Shown piece by piece: positions 16,598-27,086 of a stretch of DNA of 48,419 bases (within the stretch, counting starts at the first letter, position 1; each line of letters begins with the position of its first letter). The notes beneath the pieces were generated by a model. The model ran no database searches. It had not been told where the DNA came from and saw only the letters and a program-made list of their open reading frames with translations. This DNA comes from an uncultured Lachnospiraceae bacterium (GTDB taxonomy: Bacteria > Bacillota > Clostridia > Lachnospirales > Lachnospiraceae): NCBI GenBank assembly GCA_947626435.1, contig CANQSB010000025.1:1-48419 (forward strand). Reading direction: 5' to 3'. The position numbers were made by a program, and so were the translations under genes.

Positions 16598-19027
16598 TTA
16601 CTCCTCAAGTCTAAAGAACCTCATATCCTCCTCAAGCCGCGAAGATATCGACAGCAGTGTTTGTGACTCCCTCATCAGCTCTGATATCGTGCTGTTGAGC
16701 TGCTGCATTGACGAAGCCGTTTCTGTGGTTGATGCCGCATTTTCCTCCGATATTGCCGAGAGGTTCATCATTATATGAGATACCGTCGAGCTTACTTCAT
16801 TACATTCAACTATCGCTTTCCTGATGACTTCCGTCTTATCCCTTGACTGTGAGATGCCATTGTTCACTATTTCAAACTGGTGCTGCGTCTTGATGAGGTT
16901 TTCGTTCTGCTCGTTTGTCGCCCTGCCTACCTCATCCATTATATCAAGCGTTTCCTTGAAATCGTTTATCAGGTTCGATATTACCTTAAAGATAGTGTCC
17001 GCCGAGCTGTTTGACTGGTCCGCAAGCTGCTGTATCTCCGACGCGACTACCGCAAAGCCTCTGCCCGCCTCGCCCGCGCGCGCCGCCTCTATGCTCGCAT
17101 TCAGTGAAAGCAGGTTCGTCTGGTCCGCGATTGACGAAATGAGCGAAACCGCCTCCTCTATTTCCTTTACGGAATCATTTGTCTTTGATATCTGGCTTGC
17201 GACCTTATGTATGCTGTCCGTCATGTGCGTATTTGACGCGCTAAGCTCGTTCAATATGGAAACCACGCCGTCGCTCGCGTTCTTCATGTCAATCGAAGTC
17301 TCATCAAGCTCCGCGATGTCCGTATTCATGCTTTCCATAAGCTCGCCAAGATGCGTTATCTCGCTTGTGGAGGTCTCGACATCGGAAGCCTGCGTGACCG
17401 CCCCCTGAGCGATTTCTGAAATTGAGCTGTCTATCATCTCCGAGGTCTGCCCCGAGCTCTGCGACATTTGTTCGAGCTCCGCACCGCTCTTGTTCAGCTC
17501 GATTCCGCAGTTTATTACATTGCGTATTACCTCGGCAAGCTTATCAGTCATCGCGTTTAGCGACGCGCCAAAACTGTCGAACTCATCGCGGTTGTCGGTG
17601 CGCGCCTTTACCATGATGTTTCCCTGTGAAATCTGCGAAAGCGTCCCCTCAAATGCCTTGATGCTCCTCTGTATGGACGCTATCACAAACACTGTAAGCA
17701 GCACCACAAGCACAGCTCCGATTATAAATACCGCATATATGAGCACCGACATCATCATCTTCTGCTGCGCCGTCTGTTCCTCTATCTGTTGCCGCACGCT
17801 TGCCGTATCGTTTGTAAGGCTCGTGTTAAGCTCGTTGTTTTCGCCCTTTATCGCAAGTATCTCGCCGTCATACTCAACTATCGCCTGCTGCGCCTGTATT
17901 TTGTCGTCAAGCTCTGACGCGATGGCGTCTTTCAAATCCTGCTGCATTGAATAATACTGCGACATTTCCTTCATCTCGCCAAGTATCGCCGAGATGTCCT
18001 CCGGGTATGTGCCCGTATCGCTTCCCTCCGCCACAAGCTTGTTGTACTCGCCAAAAAGCGTGTTTGCGTCCGACAGCTTGCCTTTAAAATTATACTTGTC
18101 GTTTAATGCCGACGAAACGCTCACCGACGGAGTCTGCGTATCCTCAAAATATATGTCTACGGAAAAGTTTTCGTAGTCCATATTGTTGTAGTCCTTTATG
18201 GGAAGAGTGAGCCTCGCTTCCTGCGCGTTGCCGCCGGTATTTACAAACGCGCCCTTAAAATACACGCAATCCTCGCCGTTAAAGGTCGAAAGCTTCAAAT
18301 CGGTAAACGAATCGCCCATTGAATTTGCAAGCGCCTCCGTATCAAAGCTGCCTATATCCACTTTAGTATCATCAAATTTTATGTTCACCACGTTTACGTC
18401 GCCCACATAATCAACGCCCGTCGCCGTAACGCGCACTATGAGCGTGTCGCGCCTGCTCGTCGCCGGAAGCGTATTGCTGAAGGTCGCCTTGCGGTACGTC
18501 TTGCCGCCTATCTCGACCGTCTCAAGCGTGGAGAGATCCGTTTCCACCCAAAAAATATCTGACCAACTATTTTCGTTGTCAAGCTGCGATATTGACGCTC
18601 CCAAAGCCTCGTCGCCCGCAAGATAAGCCTCATACAAGCCCTCACCCTGCTTAAAGCCTCGCGATGCCAATATTTCTCTAAGCTCATCAGTATTTGCCGA
18701 CACAGCGGAAATATTCTGCGCCACCCTCTCAAGGTCATCTCTGTAGCCCTGTCCCTTGCTGCTCTCCAAAGCCGCGGCTGCCGCATCGTTCATCGAACTG
18801 AGATTTGACGTGATTTTGTCATAATGGCTAAGGTCCAAGTCATACAGAAAAGTTATCTCCTCCGCCTTATTCTCATACTGCATCAGGTTGATGTTGTTTA
18901 TATTATTCAGCACCTGATTGTTTGAGTTGTTGCTGTTCATGATATAAATGCCCGTTATGCCGAGAATTATCGTGCATATAATGGAAACCGCCCCAAGAAT
19001 AACAAGTTTTGACTTTATACTGTTCAT
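16598..19027 (-). CDS. Methyl-accepting chemotaxis protein with large outside domain
   Basis: The 809-residue receptor starts with a membrane segment (about residues 7-30), followed by an outside region of some 390 residues that I cannot match to a named sensor fold. A second membrane segment (about 427-450), a HAMP linker and the coiled-coil signalling domain follow. The tip motif [20 protein letters not shown] is intact, so it should couple to CheA and CheW and steer flagellar rotation. GGAG lies nine bases before the ATG. It is divergent from another chemoreceptor at 19306. The 278-base gap between them is AT-rich, with two TATAAT-like boxes but no clear -35 partners. Confidence 0.92.
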   Translation of the reverse strand: MNSIKSKLVILGAVSIICTIILGITGIYIMNSNNSNNQVLNNINNINLMQYENKAEEITFLYDLDLSHYDKITSNLSSMNDAAAAALESSKGQGYRDDLERVAQNISAVSANTDELREILASRGFKQGEGLYEAYLAGDEALGASISQLDNENSWSDIFWVETDLSTLETVEIGGKTYRKATFSNTLPATSRRDTLIVRVTATGVDYVGDVNVVNIKFDDTKVDIGSFDTEALANSMGDSFTDLKLSTFNGEDCVYFKGAFVNTGGNAQEARLTLPIKDYNNMDYENFSVDIYFEDTQTPSVSVSSALNDKYNFKGKLSDANTLFGEYNKLVAEGSDTGTYPEDISAILGEMKEMSQYYSMQQDLKDAIASELDDKIQAQQAIVEYDGEILAIKGENNELNTSLTNDTASVRQQIEEQTAQQKMMMSVLIYAVFIIGAVLVVLLTVFVIASIQRSIKAFEGTLSQISQGNIMVKARTDNRDEFDSFGASLNAMTDKLAEVIRNVINCGIELNKSGAELEQMSQSSGQTSEMIDSSISEIAQGAVTQASDVETSTSEITHLGELMESMNTDIAELDETSIDMKNASDGVVSILNELSASNTHMTDSIHKVASQISKTNDSVKEIEEAVSLISSIADQTNLLSLNASIEAARAGEAGRGFAVVASEIQQLADQSNSSADTIFKVISNLINDFKETLDIMDEVGRATNEQNENLIKTQHQFEIVNNGISQSRDKTEVIRKAIVECNEVSSTVSHIMMNLSAISEENAASTTETASSMQQLNSTISELMRESQTLLSISSRLEEDMRFFRLEE

Positions 19028-19305
19028 TTGCGTAATCTCCTTCCTTACAGCATTTTGTCATCTTCTTTTATCTACATATTTCTTACTTATGCTTTTTATA
19101 TTATGATTTATTTTTAAATTGCTCTATAATATTAATGCTTTTTTTATCAAAAAAATGTCTTTCGTTTGCAAAACCCGTTTTTTGTGCATTAACACGATAA
19201 GCGACGACAAAAAAGCACATTAATATATTGATTTTTGCTAATTATAATAGTAAAATTAATAAGTGACACTATAATAATGTCAAACAAAGATAAGGAGTGA
19301 ACCAA

Positions 19306-21105
19306 ATGGAAACAGAAAAACGCGGAAAGAAAAAAAGCCTGACTGCCGCTATAATGACGCTGTGCCTGATTGTTACGGCAATAACGGCACTATGTATAGG
19401 CGCAAACGCAGTCATATCAATCAAAAGACTTACAAACGACTCTTATGCCACCTATGAAAACGCAATGAACGAGGGCTACAACACCGAGATTAAATCTCAA
19501 GTGCAGAACGCCATTTCCGTACTGCAGGGCGAGTACGACAAGTATATGGCGGGCGAAAAGACCGAGGACGAGGCCAAGCTTGCCGCCAAGGAAACGGTCC
19601 GCGCCATGCGCTACCGCGACGACCAGAGCGGATATTTCTGGATTGACGACACCGACTATATCCTTGTTATGCACCCTATCCTCACTGAAAACGAGGGCAA
19701 CAACCGCTATGACCTCACCGACCCGAACGGTGTGAAAATCGTCCAGTCAATCCTGCAGGTATGCCAGAGCGCCGAAAAAGGTGGCTACAATGAATTTTAT
19801 TTCACCAAATCGGACGGCGTGACCGTAGCGCCAAAGATTGCCTACTCACAGATTTTTGAGCCTTGGGGCTGGATAATTTCCACAGGAAACTACATAGATG
19901 ATATTGAAGCCGATATGGCAGGCGTAAAGCAGCAGCTTGACTCTACATATCACTCTCTCCTTCTCAGGGTTGACATAGTGTTTATAGCAGTACTGGTATT
20001 TTCGCTTATACTCGCATACCTCTACAGCAAACAGCTTGTAAAGCCTCTGCAGAACATGCGCGCGTTTGTGGATAATTTCGCGACGGGCGACCTGACGGGC
20101 TCAATCAGCATCAAGACAAACAACGAAATCGGGCAGACGGCGGATGCCATTATGAAGGCTCAAAGCAATACGCGCAATCTCCTTCAAAATATCAACGAGG
20201 TAGTCGACGGCGTGACAAATGCCCTTGAGCAGTTTGAAAAAATGTTCGGCAATATGCGAAGCTCCATTTCAGAGGTTTCAACCGCGGTTGACTCTATCGC
20301 AAGCAATGTATCCTCACAGGCTTCATCGACAAACAGCGCTTCGACCGAGGCGGATGTAATGGGCGGCAGCATTGACAAGACGGGACAGGAAGTAAAGACG
20401 CTTGACGAAAACGCCAACGACATGAAGCAGCTCAGCGAGAAGTCAATGAATACGCTAAATCAGCTCATCGCCGCAAACGACAAGACGCGCAGCAACATAG
20501 CGGCAATGCATGAACAGACGGAAGCGACAAATAAATCCGTACAAAAAATACAGATGGCAGCCAACCTCATAAACGAAATCTCAGACCAGACGAGCCTCCT
20601 CTCACTCAACGCCAGCATAGAGGCGGCAAGAGCCGGCGAATCAGGCAGGGGGTTTGCAGTAGTTGCCGACGAGATAGGCAAGCTTGCGCAGCAGTCCACC
20701 ACCTCAGTCGAGGAGATAAGCCAAATAGTAGACGACCTTCTCAGGAACGCTTCGCAGTCGGTTGAGATTATGCGCGAGATAAGCGATGCCGTCGGACTGC
20801 AGGTAGACTGCATATCCGATACGCAGCAGAGCTTCAGCCAGCTCTACAAGGAGCTTGACAACTGTGTGACGGCGGTAAGAATCATAGACAACATGACGGG
20901 CGATATCGAAAAGCAGCGCTCCGGCGTTACGGACGCGCTTGACACTCTCAACAATCTTGCTCAGGACAACGCCACAATGACCCAGGAAACGGCAGCCATG
21001 TCGGCTGAGCTTTCACAGCTTGTAGAGGATTCAGGCAGCATTGTAGACGAGCTTGAGCAAAAGGTTCGCACGCTTGTAGATGACATTCATATGTTTAAGC
21101 TGTAA
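19306..21105 (+). CDS. Methyl-accepting chemotaxis protein with single Cache sensor
   Basis: The 599-residue receptor has an N-terminal membrane segment (about residues 14-35). Its outside domain contains [20 protein letters not shown] and [14 protein letters not shown], typical of the sCache_2 fold that binds small organic acids in several receptors. A second membrane segment (about 223-243), HAMP and a full signalling domain with [20 protein letters not shown] follow. ATG 19306 has AAGGAG nine bases upstream; the GTG three codons earlier overlaps that site. A terminator shared with degV follows. The ligand is unknown. Confidence 0.93.
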   Translation: METEKRGKKKSLTAAIMTLCLIVTAITALCIGANAVISIKRLTNDSYATYENAMNEGYNTEIKSQVQNAISVLQGEYDKYMAGEKTEDEAKLAAKETVRAMRYRDDQSGYFWIDDTDYILVMHPILTENEGNNRYDLTDPNGVKIVQSILQVCQSAEKGGYNEFYFTKSDGVTVAPKIAYSQIFEPWGWIISTGNYIDDIEADMAGVKQQLDSTYHSLLLRVDIVFIAVLVFSLILAYLYSKQLVKPLQNMRAFVDNFATGDLTGSISIKTNNEIGQTADAIMKAQSNTRNLLQNINEVVDGVTNALEQFEKMFGNMRSSISEVSTAVDSIASNVSSQASSTNSASTEADVMGGSIDKTGQEVKTLDENANDMKQLSEKSMNTLNQLIAANDKTRSNIAAMHEQTEATNKSVQKIQMAANLINEISDQTSLLSLNASIEAARAGESGRGFAVVADEIGKLAQQSTTSVEEISQIVDDLLRNASQSVEIMREISDAVGLQVDCISDTQQSFSQLYKELDNCVTAVRIIDNMTGDIEKQRSGVTDALDTLNNLAQDNATMTQETAAMSAELSQLVEDSGSIVDELEQKVRTLVDDIHMFKL

Positions 21106-21163
21106 TTTACGGACATTTTCCACAAATAAATTAATTAAAAAATCAGCAAAAAGAGAGCAGCAA

Positions 21164-21199
21164 AAAAGAAGCTCCGGCATTTTCACCGAAGCTTCTTTT
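21164..21199. terminator. Bidirectional terminator between chemoreceptor and DegV genes
   Basis: AAAAGAAGCTCCGG pairs with CCGAAGCTTCTTTT with one mismatch around an 8-base loop. The A/T runs allow it to end both converging transcripts. Confidence 0.85.
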
Positions 21200-21213
21200 A
21201 TTTGCTATTTTAT

Positions 21214-22116
21214 CTAAAATTTCGCCTTTCTGATGATTCCGAAGCCAAGCGGATATGGTCCTGTGTGTACGCTTATAGTCGCACCTATCTGATATATCGG
21301 AAGCTCCTCCTCGGTAATGGAATATCCCTTTGAGTTCAAAAAGCTGACCGCGCCGTCCCTGAATACCACAGCCTCGTCCCTGTCGTAGCCAAAACCAACA
21401 GCCAGACTATAGTCGGAACAGTCGGCATTTAATTCATTCAAATACTCAAGTAACAGCTCATATACCTTATCAAGCGATTTTTTACGGCTTCTGGCTATGC
21501 CCGACGGGAATATCTCCCCCTCCTTCAAGGTAATCAGCGGGCGTATGCCAAGCACAGAGCCTGCAAGCCCCGCAAGCTTCCCTATCCTGCCGCCATGCTT
21601 TAGGTAGTCTATATTTCCTACGGTAAAGAATATCCTGCCCGTACTCTTTATAGCCTCAAGCTCACTGACAGCCCTGTCATAATCTACGCCTGCCGCATGC
21701 AGCTTTGCTGCCTCCAAGACATATAAGCCCTGCAGCACAGTATTGATAGTCGCATCAATAACCGTAATGCGCGCGTCTGGAAAGCTTTCAAGCACTATCT
21801 CCTTTGCGCCCAAAGCAGACTGCATGGAACCGCTGAATTTCGTCGTAATACAGATACAGATAATCGCCTTATTATCCTTGACGATAGGCGTAAAGACATC
21901 TACATAATCCTGAACCGACGGCATCGAAGACTTTGGAAACGTCGTTGGTTCTGCCACCATCTTGTCATAAAATTCCCTGATAGGCATCTCGACTATTTCC
22001 TTTTCATACTTTTCACCGTCAAACGACACATAAAACGGCACCACTGTGATGTCTTTCTGTCTGCACAGCTCCGTAGGCAAATCGCATGAACCGTCTGTTA
22101 CTATTTTATACTCCAT
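21214..22116 (-). CDS. DegV-family fatty acid-binding protein
   Basis: The 300-residue protein opens with YKIVTDGSCDLPTEL and contains TTFPKSSMPSVQDY, ICICITTKFSGSMQSA and LKHGGRIGKLAG. These are the conserved pockets of DegV/FakB proteins that hold a fatty acid and present it to a fatty acid kinase (FakA). No kinase gene is seen nearby, so the partner must be elsewhere. The length is typical. It converges with the plus-strand chemoreceptor and lies 92 bases downstream of a LacI-type regulator. Confidence 0.92.
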   Translation of the reverse strand: MEYKIVTDGSCDLPTELCRQKDITVVPFYVSFDGEKYEKEIVEMPIREFYDKMVAEPTTFPKSSMPSVQDYVDVFTPIVKDNKAIICICITTKFSGSMQSALGAKEIVLESFPDARITVIDATINTVLQGLYVLEAAKLHAAGVDYDRAVSELEAIKSTGRIFFTVGNIDYLKHGGRIGKLAGLAGSVLGIRPLITLKEGEIFPSGIARSRKKSLDKVYELLLEYLNELNADCSDYSLAVGFGYDRDEAVVFRDGAVSFLNSKGYSITEEELPIYQIGATISVHTGPYPLGFGIIRKAKF

Positions 22117-22208
22117 GTATGTTGGACCTCTCTTTTAATTCTTTTATCGGCACAACGCGCCAATCATGCTTCGCCGAATGAACGACGCAATCCGCCATGT
22201 CCGGCATA

Positions 22209-23225
22209 TCAGTTTAATATCGGATACGCCACTATAGTCGTAAACGTGATGTCCATGCTCGGATTCTTCGCCCTGTCCATCACCGACTTCACAAGGCGCT
22301 TGCCAAGCTCCTCCATCCTGACCTCCACCGTCAGAATATCCTTCTTGAAAAAGTCCTTTTCGATAATGTTGTTGAAACCCGTAATCACTATCGACTGGAC
22401 ATATTTGGGGTCTTTCTGCAAAAGCGCGAGCGCGACGTTTTTTGCCACCTCGTCATCCTCGCATATTATGGCGTCAGGCATATACGGAAGCTTGTTTATG
22501 ACCTCCTCGACCATGGCATAGCTAAAGCTTAGCTGATTCGACGGATGAGTAAATTGAAGCGCATCGTCAATGTTTATAAAATTCTGGTTGCAGGCATTCA
22601 AAAAGCCGATATACCTTGCCTGCACCATGCGCGAGCCCTCCGCATAGCCTATGTACGCAAGCTTCGTACAGCCCTTATTATTTATCACGTAATTCGTCAT
22701 TTTGTTCATCGAATAAAAGCCGTCCACATTTACGACGTCGCCAAGCTCTATATACTCCTGCGCATTGACGGGACTGTTGAAAAACGTAAGCGGAAGCCCT
22801 GTCTTGCTTATGCCCTTGACAAACCTTATCGGAAATACGCTCAAGAAGATGATGCCCCTTACATCATCGGCTATGAGCCTGCACACTCCCTCTCCGTCAT
22901 AGTCCTCGTCATCCACCACATAAAGCTGCATGCGATATCCCTCATCGCTTACGGCCGCGCTTATGCCTGCCAGTACCTTGTTCCAGAATACCGACTGGTT
23001 GTGATTTGACAGCACAAGGATTACTCCCGTATTTGGCCTCCTGCAGCTTGTTTTGACCTCATCAAGCAACCGCTCGTCAAGCTTCGCGTACCCCATCTGC
23101 CAAGCCTTCCGAACTACCGCCTGCTTAGTCGGCGGCGACACCAGACCGCCGTTTAGAGCCTTCGCAACTGTATTCCTGCTAAGCCCTAATTCTGCCGCTA
23201 TGTCTTGAATTGTTACCTTTTTCAT
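22209..23225 (-). CDS. LacI-family transcriptional regulator
   Basis: The 338-residue protein begins with a LacI helix-turn-helix, VTIQDIAAELGLSRNTVAKAL. The hinge region follows, then a periplasmic-binding-protein-like sugar-sensing domain to the C-terminus. ATG 23225 has AAAGGAGG upstream. The in-frame extension to 23279 is unlikely. Its targets cannot be read from the window. The alarmone synthetase gene is divergent and 367 bases away; no sugar transport genes are adjacent. Confidence 0.88.
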   Translation of the reverse strand: MKKVTIQDIAAELGLSRNTVAKALNGGLVSPPTKQAVVRKAWQMGYAKLDERLLDEVKTSCRRPNTGVILVLSNHNQSVFWNKVLAGISAAVSDEGYRMQLYVVDDEDYDGEGVCRLIADDVRGIIFLSVFPIRFVKGISKTGLPLTFFNSPVNAQEYIELGDVVNVDGFYSMNKMTNYVINNKGCTKLAYIGYAEGSRMVQARYIGFLNACNQNFINIDDALQFTHPSNQLSFSYAMVEEVINKLPYMPDAIICEDDEVAKNVALALLQKDPKYVQSIVITGFNNIIEKDFFKKDILTVEVRMEELGKRLVKSVMDRAKNPSMDITFTTIVAYPILN

Positions 23226-23500
23226 GCTTAACCTCCTTTTACACAATTGGAACTCCCCTAAACTATCCGCCGGACGCAAACAGATATTTTTTTTATTTTA
23301 ACACAATTTTTTCATATTAGGTATATTATTTTCATAAAATATATAAAATTTTGATAATAATACGTAATTACTTCAAAATCCTAATCACATGTTGTCATAT
23401 CAGCCGCAGCAGCAACGCTCTTTTTTCGTCCCGTCATTTTAAATAAGCTACAAAAATTATTTAAAGATTGTAATTTTTTTGTTAAATTTACACATTCTTA

Positions 23501-23529
23501 TTGATTTTACCGCCCATATAAGCTATAGT
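23501..23529 (+). promoter_or_regulatory. Promoter of the small alarmone synthetase gene
   Basis: TTGATT (23501-23506) and TATAGT (23524-23529) are separated by 17 bases, close to the vegetative consensus. The rest of the 367-base gap (23226-23592) is AT-rich and shows no gene. Confidence 0.7.
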
Positions 23530-23592
23530 TTAATTATAGTAGTTAGCTAAACCTGTACCATAGGCTCTAATCAGGAACAGGAGGTACTTAAT

Positions 23593-24306
23593 TTGATTGC
23601 TAAGATAAACGAAATCCAGAACGAACTGCTAAAAGAAATGATGGCTGCAAAGGCCGTCACGTATGTCCCGACGATAAATACCGAACATATCCCCCAGGAG
23701 GAATACGACCATCTCGTAGAGCCTTACAGGGAGGCTATGATGCGGCTTGAAGTGCGCATGAACGGCTTAAACGAGGACTACAGAAAAAAATACCGCGACT
23801 ATCCGATACATAATATTCAGGCGCGCATAAAGAGCAGAAAGAGCATTGAAAAGAAGCTCTCATACAGGAATCTGCCCGTCACGGCATATTCCGCCAAGGA
23901 TAACCTGACGGACATTGCTGGCATACGCATAATCTGTTATTTTATTGAAGATATATTCAGCATATTATCACTCGTAAAGGCACAGACCGACCTGCTTATT
24001 TTAAAGGAAAGCGATTATATCCATTACCCGAAGTCAAGCGGCTACAAGAGCTACCATATGGTGCTCGGGGTGCCGGTATACCGTATCGAGGGGATGCAGT
24101 ATTACCCTGTCGAGATACAGTTTAGGACATTATCCATGGACTTTTGGGCAAGTATGGAGCACCGTATCTGCTACAAAGGCGATACGCCGGAAGAAACTAC
24201 AGATGATTTCAGAAAATACTCTGCGGAGCTGTCCGAGATGGAGCGGCGTATGAAGCATCTTCTCGACGAAGTGCGTCGCGACAATCCGCAGGAGCCTATG
24301 CAATGA
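23593..24306 (+). CDS. Small alarmone synthetase (GTP pyrophosphokinase family)
   Basis: The 237-residue protein has the RelA/SpoT synthetase core: RIKSRKSIEKKL, DIAGIRIICYF, the GTP-binding KSSGYKSYHMVLGVPVY, and VEIQFRTLSMDFWASMEH. It lacks a hydrolase (HD) domain and the regulatory domains of full-length Rel, as in YjbM/YwaC-type small synthetases. It makes (p)ppGpp from ATP and GDP/GTP. The start is TTG 23593 with AGGAGG eight bases upstream. A weak start codon may keep its level low. A strong terminator follows the stop. Confidence 0.92.
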   Translation: MIAKINEIQNELLKEMMAAKAVTYVPTINTEHIPQEEYDHLVEPYREAMMRLEVRMNGLNEDYRKKYRDYPIHNIQARIKSRKSIEKKLSYRNLPVTAYSAKDNLTDIAGIRIICYFIEDIFSILSLVKAQTDLLILKESDYIHYPKSSGYKSYHMVLGVPVYRIEGMQYYPVEIQFRTLSMDFWASMEHRICYKGDTPEETTDDFRKYSAELSEMERRMKHLLDEVRRDNPQEPMQ

Positions 24307-24313
24307 TTTAGCT

Positions 24314-24352
24314 AAAAACGTTACCCACATGTCAGGCGTGGGTAACGTTTTT
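24314..24352. terminator. Bidirectional terminator overlapping the DUF1934 3' codons
   Basis: A perfect stem, AAAACGTTACCCAC/GTGGGTAACGTTTT, ends in TTTTTT. One arm encodes the last residues (NVTHA) of the minus-strand DUF1934 gene. Confidence 0.9.
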
Positions 24353-24787
24353 TATTCTTATCTCTATGTCGCAGTCCGCCACAAACTGATAGTTTGCCTC
24401 CAGTCCATACTCGATATGTATATCAAGACTGTCCTCTGTGCAGGTCGTCTCGATATGCTGCGTGTCAATCGCGATTAATATATTGCCAAAGGGCGTGCCG
24501 TAGTCCGTCATCGTCTTTTTGCCCTCCGAAAATACCATCTGCACGTTGATTGCGCCTTTCTTTGTGAGAATAAACTCGTCGCCCCGCAGCTTCATCATAT
24601 TTTTTATCGGCTCGTCAAAGCCCTCTATCAGCTCATCATAAAGTATATAATGGGCATTGTTTTTAAAGTAATACTGCCCCGGACAGACAGTCTCTATGCC
24701 TTCAAGCTCGTCGTCCGTCGCGGAGTCTCCGATATCCTCCGTCGCAAACTGCAATCCCTTTATGGAAACCAGTACATCCTTTTCCAT
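24332..24787 (-). CDS. DUF1934-family protein (YwiB-like)
   Basis: The 151-residue protein matches the DUF1934/YwiB pattern: an N-terminal DVLVSIKGLQ strand, a YYFKNNAHYILYDE segment, and the paired MTDYGTPFGNILIAIDT and LDIHIEYGLEANYQ strands of a lipocalin-like beta barrel. Its function is unknown. It is transcribed in the same direction as the small exported protein, gntR and ispE. Its last codons form one arm of the terminator shared with the alarmone synthetase. Confidence 0.82.
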   Translation of the reverse strand: MEKDVLVSIKGLQFATEDIGDSATDDELEGIETVCPGQYYFKNNAHYILYDELIEGFDEPIKNMMKLRGDEFILTKKGAINVQMVFSEGKKTMTDYGTPFGNILIAIDTQHIETTCTEDSLDIHIEYGLEANYQFVADCDIEIRIKNVTHA

Positions 24788-24840
24788 TATTTCCTCTCAT
24801 TCCGCGCCATCGTGTGCGCCAATTATTTGCTTATCCGACG

Positions 24841-25065
24841 TCATTTAAACAGCTCCGCCAGCGCAAGCTTGTATGTCACCTTTTTCTGCGGCTGCGCGCC
24901 GCCGTCCTCAAAAAAGCATTCCTCCATAAACGCGTCCGCCTCTTTTTGAGTAAGCTCCCTGCCATTTTCATCAAATATACAGCCGCCGCCTGATTTTACA
25001 AATATTTCAGGGCTTAACGCGCCTACCCAAAGTATGACTCCCAACGCCATCAATGTTTTTTTCAT
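24841..25065 (-). CDS. Small exported or membrane-anchored protein of unknown function
   Basis: From ATG 25065, which has AGGAG nine bases upstream, the protein is 74 residues. It has a lysine pair and one hydrophobic segment (TLMALGVILWVGALSP) like a signal peptide or membrane anchor. A short polar body follows with two cysteines (GGGCIFDENG and MEECFFEDGG). I do not recognise the family. It lies between gntR and DUF1934 on the same strand. Confidence 0.65.
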   Translation of the reverse strand: MKKTLMALGVILWVGALSPEIFVKSGGGCIFDENGRELTQKEADAFMEECFFEDGGAQPQKKVTYKLALAELFK

Positions 25066-25126
25066 TCCGCCCAACTCCTTTTTCATTATACCTAATCAAA
25101 GTATGGACGGATTTTCACGAAAATAT

Positions 25127-25816
25127 TCAGCGTCTTGCCTTTCTTTCCTCGCGTTCAAGCTGTAGCTGCCTTATTATTGCCTCCTCCTGATTGTCAATGT
25201 GCTTGCGCACCACTGCCGCCGCCGCTTCTTTATTTTTGTTTACAATGTTTTTGTACATGTCCTTATGCTCCTGAACAAGCATACTGTGTTTGCTTTCATC
25301 CTTTAAGTATTCAAAACGGTAGCGGTACATCTGCTCCGCAAGATTATTTACAAGCTGTATAAGGCGCGAATTGCCCGTCGAAGCCACTATAATGTCGTGC
25401 AGCCCCACGTCAGCCTCGGCAATCTTGCGCGTGTCCTTTGTCCGCGTCGCCGCTTCAAAGTTCTCACACGCCCCCGACAGCGCCTCCATGTCGTCGCGGC
25501 TCATGCGCTCGCAGGCAAGCTCGATTGCAAGCACGTCAAGAGCGCGCCTTACCTCGAGCACGTCCTTCAGGCTTTTCCACGTTATCTGCGCCACCTCCGC
25601 GCCCCGCCGCGGTATCATTATGACAAGCCCTTCAAGCTCAAGCTTGCGGATTGCCTCGCGTATCGGCGTGCGGCTCACCCCAAGCTTATTCGCAAGGTGT
25701 ATCTCCATAAGCCGCTCTCCCGGTTTCATTTTTCCCGTAAGTATCTCCTCCCTCAGCGTGTTGAACACCACGTCCCTGAGCGGAAGATACTCGTCGTCAT
25801 TCATAATATTATTCAT
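25127..25816 (-). CDS. GntR-family transcriptional regulator with FCD ligand domain
   Basis: The 229-residue protein has an N-terminal winged helix (LANKLGVSRTPIREAIRKLE, about residues 46-65). The helical C-terminal FCD domain contains LACERMSRDDMEAL, VGLHDIIVAST and a final HIDNQEEAI histidine region that usually binds a metal. This FadR-like subgroup commonly senses organic acids. AAAGGGG precedes the ATG. It lies 45 bases after ispE and is probably co-transcribed with it, though no shared pathway is evident. Confidence 0.9.
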   Translation of the reverse strand: MNNIMNDDEYLPLRDVVFNTLREEILTGKMKPGERLMEIHLANKLGVSRTPIREAIRKLELEGLVIMIPRRGAEVAQITWKSLKDVLEVRRALDVLAIELACERMSRDDMEALSGACENFEAATRTKDTRKIAEADVGLHDIIVASTGNSRLIQLVNNLAEQMYRYRFEYLKDESKHSMLVQEHKDMYKNIVNKNKEAAAAVVRKHIDNQEEAIIRQLQLEREERKARR

Positions 25817-25861
25817 AAAAATCCCCTTTAATCAACACAAAAAGCGCTATCCCTCTTTACT

Positions 25862-26743
25862 TCACTTATTATAAAACTCTGTAACGAATATCTGTGCGCG
25901 CATCTTTTTTTCCTTTAAGGCAGCCTTCATATACTCCGCCGCAGCCCTGGCGTCCTGTTCGCGCTCGTACACGCCGAACACGCTCGGTCCGCTGCCGCTC
26001 ATAAGCGCGTTGAGCGCCCCTTTATCAATCATAATATTCTTTATTTCGGAAATTATGCCGTATTTGCGCTCGGTAACATTTTCAAGCACGTTTCCCATGC
26101 GGCTCGTAATGCCGTTCAGGTCGTTGTTTTTAAGCGCCTCTACCATGCCGTCTATGTCAGGGTGACTTTCAATGACGCCCGCGTCAAGCGCATCGTAAAC
26201 CCATTTTGTCGAAACCATCAACGGCGGCTTCACTACCAACAGGGTTGCCTTGGGCGGATTCGGCAGCGCGGTAAGCTTCTCGCCAATGCCCTCTGCAAGC
26301 GCAGTGCCACCCATTATGCAGTACGGCACATCCGCTCCCAGACGGACGGCAAGCTCCATCAGCTTCTCCTTGCTCTGCCCCAGTACAAATATCTCATTCA
26401 TCGCAAGCATCGTCGCAGCCGCGTCCGTACTTCCTCCCGCCATTCCCGCAGCAACGGGAATGTTTTTGCGCAGGTGGATTTCTATGCCGCCCTTGATGCC
26501 GAAGTATTCCTTCATAAGCTTTGCCGCCTTGAAAATGAGGTTGTTTGATATGCCGCCAAGCTCATCATAACCCGCAACGGACAAAATTATGTCAGGATTT
26601 TTGCTCTGTTTAAATTCAAGCTCGTCATATATGTCTACGGTCTGCATGACCATCTTGACCTCATGATAGCCATTGCTGAGACGCTTCCTTACGTCAAGCC
26701 CCAGATTAATCTTTGCCCTTGCCTTGTATTTCATTATTTCCAT
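25862..26743 (-). CDS. ispE: 4-diphosphocytidyl-2-C-methyl-D-erythritol kinase IspE
   Basis: IspE carries out the ATP-dependent step of the MEP pathway to isoprenoids. The protein shows ARAKINLGLDV at the N-terminus with the catalytic Lys, the GHMP ATP loop PVAAGMAGGSTDAAA, the catalytic Asp in RLGADVPYCIMGGTA, and a C-terminal MSGSGPSVFGVY motif. Its length of 293 residues is normal. GAGGG lies six bases before ATG 26743. The gene shows that the organism uses the MEP route. Confidence 0.95.
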   Translation of the reverse strand: MEIMKYKARAKINLGLDVRKRLSNGYHEVKMVMQTVDIYDELEFKQSKNPDIILSVAGYDELGGISNNLIFKAAKLMKEYFGIKGGIEIHLRKNIPVAAGMAGGSTDAAATMLAMNEIFVLGQSKEKLMELAVRLGADVPYCIMGGTALAEGIGEKLTALPNPPKATLLVVKPPLMVSTKWVYDALDAGVIESHPDIDGMVEALKNNDLNGITSRMGNVLENVTERKYGIISEIKNIMIDKGALNALMSGSGPSVFGVYEREQDARAAAEYMKAALKEKKMRAQIFVTEFYNK

Positions 26744-26983
26744 TACTTTCCCTCACTTTCCATGCGCATCCTTCATGCAGCAGACAGGCTTTGCCTTATG
26801 TATTTTTTTTAATACAATTTTAATTGATTATATCCAATATTTATAATTTAGTCAATATTTTGGGAAAGCTTGTCCTTTATCTTTTCATATTTTCTTTGTT
26901 TCCACACTTATTTTTGTAAGTTTTATATAATGTAAGTATACTCGTTTTGTATGATTTTTTCAGCAAAAATTTTCTTTTATTGG

Positions 26984-27011
26984 TAAAGTTTTCGTGCTAT
27001 AATGACGATAT
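26984..27011 (+). promoter_or_regulatory. Sigma-D (sigma-28)-type promoter
   Basis: TAAA (26984-26987, within TAAAGTTT) and GACGATAT (27004-27011) are 16 bases apart. The Bacillus sigma-D consensus is TAAA-N14-16-GCCGATAT, so only one base differs. It lies 76 bases before the start codon at 27087. A TATAAT also occurs at 26998-27003, but without a good -35. The rest of the gap 26744-26983 is AT-rich and empty. Confidence 0.65.
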
Positions 27012-27086
27012 AAATTCAAAGAAACATATTAATGCGCAGTCAGGGATGACTATATTTTTGTAATTATAGAAGGGAAGGGATACCAT

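Noticed and set aside
19188-19205. CACGATAA as the -10 of a second sigma-D promoter for the plus-strand chemoreceptor
   Set aside because: No TAAA box occurs at the required 14-16 base distance upstream.
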